Assembly (NCBI GenBank): GCA_021828635.1
Contig: JAJZEJ010000258.1
Span: 1 to 12,636 of the forward strand
Direction: 5' to 3'
Origin: Chloroflexota bacterium
GTDB taxonomy: Bacteria; Chloroflexota; Ktedonobacteria; Ktedonobacterales; Ktedonobacteraceae
Length of the DNA stretch: 12,636 nucleotides
Shown here: one piece after another, positions 1-6,008 of the stretch
Layout of the letters: every line of letters begins with the position of its first letter
How positions within the stretch are numbered: the stretch's first letter is position 1
The notes under the pieces: generated by a model
What the model was told of the DNA's origin: nothing
The model's input: the letters and a program-made list of their open reading frames with translations, nothing else
The model's database searches: none
Program-made: the position numbers and the translations under genes

Positions 1-1667
1 ATTGGCGGTTGCTCGCGCAAAATCTGATCGCGGCGCATTGGCTGTGTTTCTTGTTTTTCCAGAGCCATACGCGCTTCAACTTCGGCCAGTAAGCTGGCAA
101 TCAGCGGACGCAAAGCGCGGTTCTTTTCAGGAATGCGGGTCCATTGTGCCAGCGCGGCAGGGAAATAGCCGGCGCGGTAACAATAGAGGCCGAGCATGGC
201 GCGTGCGTCACAGATATTCATCCGTTGGTACAGACCCCATTCCTCTGCGGGCGTCTCGATGATCTCTTCATTCGCGGCTGTAATCTCCACACGATGGAAA
301 AGATTAATGCCCATGACGGTATAGGGGTAGCCATAGTAAAGTGTCAGGCGACGACGACGGCGTGTTGGTGTGAATGGGTAGGTGCCAATAAAATAGCGTT
401 TTGACCACGAGCCGCTAGACCAGATAATCCAGGCGAGAATTAAGACGATAATGCGGCCCAGGTAGCGTTCCCAGGCGAGCGGTACGATGCTAATTGTGAC
501 ACCGAGCAAGGCAAAACAGGCTCCTAGCGCCCAGGCTCCATAAACCAGACGGCGACGGTCCCAGCCGAGCAAGTCGAAATGGCAGTGAAGTGGTGTTGCC
601 AGGAAAGGCAAGGGAAATTCTGTATGTGGCACAAAGGTTTTGGTATCGGTGAAGCGCAACATTTGTAGGCGACGACGGAAGAAAGGGGTCATGAGGCGGC
701 TCTGCACCAGAGCTGAAAGTCCCTCCAGCACGAACGCGCCACCAACCATGAACAACAGAATTTCCTGGCGTGAGAAGATCGCTATCATGGCGAGCATGCC
801 ACCTAATGCCAGCGCACCACTATCGCCCATAATGATTTTTGCGCGGCGTCGGGTGCTACCACGTCGTGCGGCCCAGCCCGAAGGCCAGTTCCAGGGTAGA
901 TAGCCGAGAACGCCAGCAGCGCATAACAGGGACATCACTTCCAGCACAACTCCACCGGGGTTAGCTTTGTTTACAATGCCGGTGACGATAATCGCAAAGG
1001 CTAGTGCGGCACTGAAGACTAGGCCACCAGCTAACCCATCCAGACCATCGCTAAAATCGACAGAAAGCGATGTTGCGCTACCGGTAGCACCAGTGAGGAG
1101 CATCAAAAAAACGAGCCAGCCCCAATAAGGCACACCGGATGTTACCTCACATGTTGGGGCTATTGTGTGATGTTGGCAGAGTAGAGAGCTGATTAAGGGC
1201 AGGTCTTTATAGGGACTATAGGATTCACGTCCACTGGAGAGAAGGAAGAAATAAAGTGCTGCGGCCGCAATGGAGACGAGAAAGACACCCGCGAATTTTG
1301 TTTTTTCTGAAAGTCCCTCTTTACTATGGACTTTTCGCCAGTCATCAACGAAGCCAACCAGCATATAGCCAATGGTTGTACCGAGTCCTAGAAACAGCAG
1401 TGTCCATTGATCGGTTTGAAAATGGAGGAGATAGCCAGCCAATAATCCCGCACACACAATTGCAAGCGTAAAAGCAGGGCCGCCGACGAGCGGCAATTCT
1501 ATCGATTTCAATTCACGGGTGCCGACCATCTCGTCAGAGCGGTGGGTTCCCGGTTTGTGTTCCCCACTACGGAACTTGGGAAAGAAGAGCCTGGCAATGC
1601 CGCAAAAGACAAGGCTCATAAGTGTGCAGGCAACAAACAGTAATAGTAACCAGAAAAGAAGCATCAT
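1..1667 (-). CDS. mraY: MraY-type phospho-MurNAc-pentapeptide transferase with C-terminal tail (partial, 3' end off window)
   Basis: Integral membrane enzyme expected to move phospho-MurNAc-pentapeptide from UDP onto undecaprenyl phosphate (lipid I synthesis). I read 555 residues without a stop; the C-terminus lies left of base 1. Family motifs seen: VDDWRK (107-112, the Asp pair), SVDFSDGLDGLAGG (202-215), MGDSGALALGG (280-290, Asp282) and PLHCHFD (359-365), the last diagnostic of MraY rather than WecA/TagO. Start ATG at 1667 follows GGGAGAG. Oddities: the usual Asn of the NxTDGLDG motif is Asp204; the H-motif has Cys362; the loop at about 140-180 is long; and after the last helix (about 415) an Arg-rich stretch (436-441) leads into a cytoplasmic tail with a TPR-like segment (about 488-515). 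Usual MraY length is 320-360, so the tail is extra. It lies 98 bases after murE, probably in the same operon. Family is sure; the canonical substrate is inferred. Confidence 0.88.
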   Translation of the reverse strand, partial: MMLLFWLLLLFVACTLMSLVFCGIARLFFPKFRSGEHKPGTHRSDEMVGTRELKSIELPLVGGPAFTLAIVCAGLLAGYLLHFQTDQWTLLFLGLGTTIGYMLVGFVDDWRKVHSKEGLSEKTKFAGVFLVSIAAAALYFFLLSSGRESYSPYKDLPLISSLLCQHHTIAPTCEVTSGVPYWGWLVFLMLLTGATGSATSLSVDFSDGLDGLAGGLVFSAALAFAIIVTGIVNKANPGGVVLEVMSLLCAAGVLGYLPWNWPSGWAARRGSTRRRAKIIMGDSGALALGGMLAMIAIFSRQEILLFMVGGAFVLEGLSALVQSRLMTPFFRRRLQMLRFTDTKTFVPHTEFPLPFLATPLHCHFDLLGWDRRRLVYGAWALGACFALLGVTISIVPLAWERYLGRIIVLILAWIIWSSGSWSKRYFIGTYPFTPTRRRRRLTLYYGYPYTVMGINLFHRVEITAANEEIIETPAEEWGLYQRMNICDARAMLGLYCYRAGYFPAALAQWTRIPEKNRALRPLIASLLAEVEARMALEKQETQPMRRDQILREQPP

Positions 1668-1765
1668 AAGCTCTCCCAGGCCGCGTTATTGGTACTGGCA
1701 CCTCAAAGTTGAAATGCAGTAGCTATAGACAGAGCGACAAACAGTATGGTTTTAATAGAAAGACG

Positions 1766-3292
1766 TTAGAACAATAAGATTTTATGAATTTGTTCGCGTG
1801 CGACGCGCCGATCATCCCAGGGTAGCTTCTCACGCCCCATGATGATGCTTTGTTCATGCCCCTTGCCTGCCAGAAGAATAGTATCACCACTTCTGGCGTA
1901 AGCGATAGCAGAGCCAATAGCCTCAGTGCGATCCGCGATACACAGGAAATCCTGGCCCTTGCGCTTCCCCACCTCTTCAGCACCGGTCGCGATCTCTTGT
2001 AAAATCTGTTCCCGATTTTCTTCGCGCGGATCCTCATCTGTAATAACGAAAAAGTCTGCCATTTGGGCAGCTATTTGTCCCATTACAGGACGTTTTTGTC
2101 GGTCCCGTTCACCAGCAGAGCCAAAAACAACAATCAGCCGCCCTGGTGTGACTGGACGCAAGGTGGCCAGAACTTTACTCAAACTATCCGCCGTATGGGC
2201 GTAGTCAACAATGACAGTGAAGGGCTGCCCTTCATCGATGCGCTCCATACGCCCCGTGACCCCTTTGACATCGGCTAGTGCATGGGCAATGGTGGCAATG
2301 GGAATGCCCTGGCTATAGGCCGTTGCGATAGCCGCGAGCGCGTTACTGACGTTGAATTGTCCAACCAGACGGGTCTCAATAGTATACTCCGCATCCGGCA
2401 AAATGACACGAAAACGGGTATGTGTTGGCTGTAATTGTAGATCAACGGCGCGTACCGTAGCGGCTGAATCGAGGCCATAGTCGAGAATGGGGACACGGCA
2501 AAAAGGTTTGAGATAGCTGTAACTGCTATCGTCGCGGTTGAGAATGGCGACACTTCGGCTATCCAGTCCCTTATCGCGTTCTGGCTCAAGCATCTCGAAC
2601 AGGCGTGCTTTGGCTCGCCGATATGCCTCAAGTGTTTTGTGAAAATCCAGATGTTCATGTGTGATATTTGTGACGACGCCGACATCGAAGGCGCACCCAC
2701 GCACTCGTTTGAGTTCGAGGCCATGCGAAGTGGATTCGATGACTGCGTGTGTGACCTGTTCATCAAGTATACGGCGCAAGAATTGCTGTATCTCTAAGGC
2801 TTCCAGGGTACTCTGGCGTGTGGCATTCTCCCATTCCTGTCCACTCATACGGAAGTTGGCCGTCGTCATCAGTCCAGTACGCTTTCCGGCAGCTTCCAGA
2901 ATCAGGCTAATCAGGTTGCTGGTCGTGGTTTTGCCGTCGGTACCCGTGACGCCGATGGTGCAGAGTTGTTGAGCCGGATAGCCGTAGAAGGCGCAGGAGA
3001 GATCAGCCAGTGCGGCGCGTACATCCTCAACTTCAACATACGGCAGAGGTAGGTTTTCTGTATCTTCAAGAGCCTCACCGATAGCCAGTAGCGCACCCTT
3101 GTGAGATGCTTCACGGAGAAAACGGCGACCATCGGTATGCGTGCCGGACATGGCAAAGAAGAGATTGCCGACCGTAACCTTACGCGAATCATAGGTCAGC
3201 CCACTGATCTCAACCTGGTTTGCTGAAACGAGCATTTGATAGAAATGCTTTGGAGATCGCTCCAGAGCATTTAGTAATGTGTCAAGTTGCAT
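1766..3292 (-). CDS. murE: UDP-MurNAc-tripeptide synthetase (MurE family)
   Basis: Cytoplasmic ATP-dependent ligase adding the third (diamino acid) residue to UDP-MurNAc-L-Ala-D-Glu. 508 residues from ATG 3292, typical for MurE. Seen: N-terminal uridine-binding region with TYDSRKV (about 33-39); P-loop GVTGTDGKTTTS (114-125); STSHG (187-191); THEHLDFH (211-218); AKARLF with the probable carbamylated Lys228; VGQFNVSNALAA (310-321); RMERI (348-352); DYAHTADSL (363-371); GKGHEQ (476-481). The diamino-acid recognition loop reads DEDPR (419-423) where meso-DAP enzymes have DNPR, so the Arg is kept but Asp-Asn has become Glu-Asp. The reading frame extends to a TTG at 3337, but the added residues are not MurE-like and no Shine-Dalgarno precedes it. 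The ATG has only a weak AAAGAA. It sits between qng1 and mraY, all minus strand. Family is certain; the third amino acid (DAP, Lys or Orn) is not. Confidence 0.94.
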   Translation of the reverse strand: MQLDTLLNALERSPKHFYQMLVSANQVEISGLTYDSRKVTVGNLFFAMSGTHTDGRRFLREASHKGALLAIGEALEDTENLPLPYVEVEDVRAALADLSCAFYGYPAQQLCTIGVTGTDGKTTTSNLISLILEAAGKRTGLMTTANFRMSGQEWENATRQSTLEALEIQQFLRRILDEQVTHAVIESTSHGLELKRVRGCAFDVGVVTNITHEHLDFHKTLEAYRRAKARLFEMLEPERDKGLDSRSVAILNRDDSSYSYLKPFCRVPILDYGLDSAATVRAVDLQLQPTHTRFRVILPDAEYTIETRLVGQFNVSNALAAIATAYSQGIPIATIAHALADVKGVTGRMERIDEGQPFTVIVDYAHTADSLSKVLATLRPVTPGRLIVVFGSAGERDRQKRPVMGQIAAQMADFFVITDEDPREENREQILQEIATGAEEVGKRKGQDFLCIADRTEAIGSAIAYARSGDTILLAGKGHEQSIIMGREKLPWDDRRVAREQIHKILLF

Positions 3293-3351
3293 GATATATT
3301 CTTTATGTTTAGCATGAGTATGAGCGTGAAAATACAATAGAACGATTAGGA

Positions 3352-4401
3352 TTAGTAATAGATGGTGCGCGTGCGATGATACGGACGCATCTTGGTAGCT
3401 TCCTGACCGGTAAGCCAGAGCAGTTGATCAATGCCGGCGGCTGTCACACCAGTGCCATGTTTGTGTAAGGCGCGTTGTAGCAGCTCGCAAGCCCAGATCG
3501 TTGCCGCTCGTATCTCAATTTCCTCCTCGCTTCCCGCCTGGATATCTTCCTGTCTATCAACACGTTGCGCGAGTGCTGGCGCATACTCGATTACAGAGTA
3601 ATGACGCAGTACCTGCGGCAATTTATAATCAGCAAAACAGGTCAAGAGGTTAAGATGGTGCAAACGACCCCACTGTTGACCCTGGAAGGCATTGTAAAGA
3701 TCAACAACACAAATCTGAGCGCGTTTGAAGAAACGAACCTCGTGATTGCGATAGACGGTACGGTCCTGAAAAGATGTGAAATGCTCGACAAGCAGTGCCA
3801 CCAGTTGGAGGGCGTCAAATTGCGCCTGCTCGATAGCGTGGCTAAATTGCCCGTCAAATTGCGCGAGTAGCACCTGTCCTACTTCACGGATATGTTGTAC
3901 GCGCTGCTCGAATAAAGGAATAGGTATCGATGGCGAGGTGCCACGCAAAATAGTGGCTAGCGTATCCTCTGGCATGGTACGAAGAAATGAGGCATCCCAG
4001 AGCGGTATGCCCTCTTCAACCGCGCGTTTGAGTGCAGCAGCCTCGGCCAAGTAGCCGTTGAGCGTTTCGCCTTCGTACTCGACAAGCCAACGGGATTGAT
4101 TCTTCTCACCCCAGAAGCAAAAGTTCAAGGTATCCAGCACGAGTATCCAATTGACGCTACGTTCGCTACTATCTTGGAAGTGATAGTGTGTATCCCAGGG
4201 AGATGGTAACATAGCGGCCTTGAGTGCGCCGGTCTGTAGCCAATGCTGGCTCAAAGTTTCTACCTGCTCCAGATTAATCCAGACCTGCTCACCCTGCTCA
4301 ACCACGCGGCGTGTACTCTGTAAGATGCCCAGTGGGTCATGTGTAGATGAGACAGATAGTACTTCATCGTCTTCGCCTAACCAACTAGATGTATTGATCA
4401 T
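3352..4401 (-). CDS. qng1: Queuosine salvage protein (DUF2419, Qng1-type queuosine 5'-phosphate N-glycosylase)
   Basis: Family members release queuine from queuosine 5'-monophosphate so the base can be reused for tRNA modification. 349 residues, the normal length. Signature blocks visible: WILVLDTLNFCFW (85-97), the Ala/Leu-rich stretch into GIPLWDASFL (131-140), FFKRAQICVVDLY (224-236), LTCFADYKLPQVLR (253-266) and EEIEIRAATIW (293-303). The conserved Asp90, Asp234, Asp258 and Glu294/Glu296 region match family blocks as I know them. Start ATG 4401 was chosen because GAGGAAGG precedes it by 7 bases and a strong promoter lies just upstream. The longer frame begins at TTG 4458, inside the -35 box. 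It is first gene of the probable qng1-murE-mraY transcript. No de novo queuosine genes are seen here, consistent with a salvage role, but the window is small. Confidence 0.9.
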   Translation of the reverse strand: MINTSSWLGEDDEVLSVSSTHDPLGILQSTRRVVEQGEQVWINLEQVETLSQHWLQTGALKAAMLPSPWDTHYHFQDSSERSVNWILVLDTLNFCFWGEKNQSRWLVEYEGETLNGYLAEAAALKRAVEEGIPLWDASFLRTMPEDTLATILRGTSPSIPIPLFEQRVQHIREVGQVLLAQFDGQFSHAIEQAQFDALQLVALLVEHFTSFQDRTVYRNHEVRFFKRAQICVVDLYNAFQGQQWGRLHHLNLLTCFADYKLPQVLRHYSVIEYAPALAQRVDRQEDIQAGSEEEIEIRAATIWACELLQRALHKHGTGVTAAGIDQLLWLTGQEATKMRPYHRTRTIYY

Positions 4402-4429
4402 GATCGTGCCTTCCTCTATTCTCTTCTCG

Positions 4430-4458
4430 ATTCTACAGGCAATATTGCTATTCGTCAA
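4430..4458 (-). promoter_or_regulatory. Sigma-A-type promoter of qng1-murE-mraY
   Basis: On the minus strand, TTGACG (4453-4458, 5 of 6 to consensus) and TAGAAT (4430-4435, 5 of 6) are separated by exactly 17 bases. The expected transcription start near 4423 leaves a leader of about 20 bases carrying the GAGGAAGG ribosome site of qng1. This also rules out the longer TTG start at 4458. Confidence 0.75.
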
Positions 4459-4581
4459 TCATCGGCAGAAAATGGCTTGCCCATTTACCCAATTGCTGAT
4501 CTTTGCTGCAATATGGCACGATAAACTCTTGCATTTTGCGTGATTTTCAGGTACTATTATTACCGTTAAGCCGCAAAGATT

Positions 4582-4610
4582 TTGTAGTGCCATCTGGTAA
4601 TGTGTATTCT
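4582..4610 (+). promoter_or_regulatory. Candidate promoter of the ComX-ComQ-ComP-like operon
   Basis: TTGTAG (4582-4587) and TATTCT (4605-4610) with a 17-base spacer. The match to the sigma-A consensus is modest (3 and 4 of 6). A start near 4617 would place the whole concentric dyad (4632-4683) in a leader of about 90 bases. An alternative is TTGCAT (4529-4534) with TACTAT (4552-4557), also 17 bases apart. Confidence 0.3.
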
Positions 4611-4631
4611 TGTGCATGGGTGGTTGTTTAC

Positions 4632-4683
4632 CTCTGGTACTTATTTTGTCATCCTGGCAATGGATGTTAATCTTGTACCAGAG
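4632..4683. promoter_or_regulatory. Concentric double dyad in the leader of the ComX-like gene
   Basis: Outer arms CTCTGGTAC (4632-4640) and GTACCAGAG (4675-4683) are perfect 9-base complements. Inside them, CATCC (4650-4654) and GGATG (4662-4666) are perfect 5-base complements around a 7-base loop. The two dyads share a centre within one base (about 4658). As RNA this gives a stem, an internal loop of 9 and 8 bases, and an inner hairpin, ending 8 bases before the AAAGG ribosome site (4692-4696). As DNA it could be a two-tier operator. No U-run follows, so it is not a simple terminator. Confidence 0.5.
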
Positions 4684-4706
4684 AATGCTAGAAAGGTTGG
4701 TACCTG

Positions 4707-4907
4707 ATGGAAGAGCAGCAGATTCTGGATTTTGTCCATCGTGTCTCCCTGGATGAAAGTTTACGTAGAGAAGTGTTTGAGGTACCGGAGCAAGTGATGG
4801 CACGCGAAGGCTTCTCGCCTCGTGTGACGGCCATCATTATGCGCCTTGTCCCTCACCTGGATTTTGAGCGGCAAGCAAATCCCTTGCTCTCCGGTTGGTG
4901 GTTATAG
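4707..4907 (+). CDS. ComX-like peptide pheromone precursor (candidate prenylated-Trp peptide)
   Basis: 66 residues. Start ATG 4707 follows AAAGG by 10 bases. The N-terminal part is a predicted helical leader: ILDFVHRVSLDESLRREV (6-23), then REGFSPRVTAIIMRL (33-47). The Gly-Phe-x-x-x-x-Thr-x-Ile-Ile pattern resembles the leader of Bacillus ComX as I remember it. The C-terminus is NPLLSGWWL, with Trp64 and Trp65 one residue from the end. ComX pheromones are short C-terminal peptides in which a Trp is modified with an isoprenyl group, and the next gene encodes a ComQ-like isoprenyl transferase. ComX precursors are usually about 53-73 residues, so the size fits. The leader also resembles Os1348/NHLP-type RiPP leaders (Arg/Phe-Pro-Glu plus a Gly-Phe-Ser-Pro helix start), so a RiPP precursor is the alternative. 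The assignment rests on context plus weak similarity. Confidence 0.6.
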   Translation: MEEQQILDFVHRVSLDESLRREVFEVPEQVMAREGFSPRVTAIIMRLVPHLDFERQANPLLSGWWL

Positions 4908-4931
4908 AACATTTCGCCGGATGGGAAGGAT

Positions 4932-5981
4932 ATGTCTAGACTATCGAATGACTCGTTCGCCGCTCACCAGAATCTTCTGTGTGAGCGGCTCTATACGTGC
5001 TTAGCAAATATGCATCCCTTGCTCAGAGCGGATGTTGTATTAGCCTTGCAACAACCCGGAAAAATGCTCTATAGTGCGAGTGCTGGCAATACAGAAGAGG
5101 TTTCTCCCCATTCTCCACCCGCCGGTTCATGGGCGTTACTAGCTTTTTTGGTGGCTTTGTGCGTGCAACCCGATATACAACAGCCAATAGCAAGCAATGT
5201 TGCAGTTGCTTTGGAATGTTTTATTTGCGCACTTGACCTCCTGGACGATGTTGAAGACGAAGATCAAACTGCTATCGTAAGTATTTTAGGTATACCCCGT
5301 ACATTGAATGTTGCTACAGCTTTACTTGCCTGTACACAGTATTTTTTGCTGGGCTTGCAACATATGGGTGTAGAGTCGGTTGTTATGCAGTCTTTACAGA
5401 CAGCCTTGCAGGTGGCAATGATAGAAGCCACGAGTGGACAACATCGTGATTTGTTGGCTGAGCAGCGTTCTGTTGATGAATTAAGCCTGGAGGAATGCCT
5501 AGAGATTGCAACAGGGAAAGCAGGAGCTTTAATGCGCCTAGCTTGTCAGTTGGGTGCTATCGTAGCTGAGGCCGATGAAGCGTGCCTGACGCTTTTCTCT
5601 GAGCTAGGCTTGCTACTTGGTATTGCGCATCAGTTAGATAATGATAGCCATGATCTGTATGATATTTTGCAAACCCCGACCGTCTATGAGCCATGTGTTA
5701 CACTAGAGATAGGGGAGCAGAGCAGAACGACAGTGTTCTCTAGCAAGACGGATGTACGGCGCGACAAGAAAACTATGCCTTTGGTGCTTGCTGCTAAGGA
5801 GACTGAACAAAGCTTGAGAAATCTTGAGACGGCGGCGTACCGCTCAGCATTAAATCAAGGCATCCTGTCTACCTGGGGCATTGGCTTACTGTACCGTGAA
5901 CGGGCTAAAGAATGTTTGCAAAAAATTGCATTGCTACGACCGATTCCTCCACTCCTGCCTTTGCTATTAGGCTTATCGTAG
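4932..5981 (+). CDS. ComQ-like isoprenyl transferase (polyprenyl synthetase family)
   Basis: 349-residue all-helical class I isoprenoid enzyme, soluble. Seen: first Asp-rich motif DLLDDVEDED (102-111); SGQHRDL (168-174); TGKAGALMRLAC (194-205); second Asp-rich region HQLDNDSHDLYD (233-244), partly degenerate from DDxxD; DKKTMPLVLA (278-287), matching the family KKTxPL motif. DDVEDED, LNVATALL (125-132), SGQHRDL and the KAGAL block track Bacillus ComQ (remembered as DDLEDED, LNAALSL, GQHDD, KCGSL) better than ordinary FPP/GGPP synthases. ComQ cleaves and prenylates ComX at Trp. It begins 24 bases after the Trp-ending peptide and ends 27 bases before the kinase, so the three are almost surely co-transcribed. 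GGGAAGGA lies very close to the ATG, an unusually short spacing. Alternative: an isoprenoid synthase making a small terpenoid unrelated to the peptide. Confidence 0.75.
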   Translation: MSRLSNDSFAAHQNLLCERLYTCLANMHPLLRADVVLALQQPGKMLYSASAGNTEEVSPHSPPAGSWALLAFLVALCVQPDIQQPIASNVAVALECFICALDLLDDVEDEDQTAIVSILGIPRTLNVATALLACTQYFLLGLQHMGVESVVMQSLQTALQVAMIEATSGQHRDLLAEQRSVDELSLEECLEIATGKAGALMRLACQLGAIVAEADEACLTLFSELGLLLGIAHQLDNDSHDLYDILQTPTVYEPCVTLEIGEQSRTTVFSSKTDVRRDKKTMPLVLAAKETEQSLRNLETAAYRSALNQGILSTWGIGLLYRERAKECLQKIALLRPIPPLLPLLLGLS

Positions 5982-6008
5982 CTGAACCAGCCTTTATACT
6001 GAAAGATA

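Larger units (their letters stand above)
4402..4706. other. 305-base divergent intergenic region between qng1 and the ComX-like gene
   Basis: It holds the qng1 promoter, a weaker candidate promoter for the plus-strand operon, and a concentric dyad in that operon's leader. In addition TCAGGTAC (4547-4554) is complementary to GTACCTGA (4700-4707), which covers the A of the peptide start codon. An 8-base match in a region this size is near chance expectation, so I give it little weight. GGTAC/GTACC occurs four times in the region (4550-4554, 4636-4640, 4675-4679, 4699-4704). Confidence 0.6.

Noticed and set aside
1256..1722. Plus-strand open frames across the left block
   Set aside because: They lie antisense to MraY, show no family motifs, and the minus-strand frame carries all diagnostic MraY motifs.
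3293..3337. Longer MurE start at TTG 3337
   Set aside because: No Shine-Dalgarno precedes it and the His-rich extra residues are not MurE-like; the ATG at 3292 gives a normal N-terminus.
4402..4458. Longer Qng1 start at TTG 4458
   Set aside because: That TTG is part of the -35 box TTGACG of the promoter; ATG 4401 has GAGGAAGG at 7 bases.
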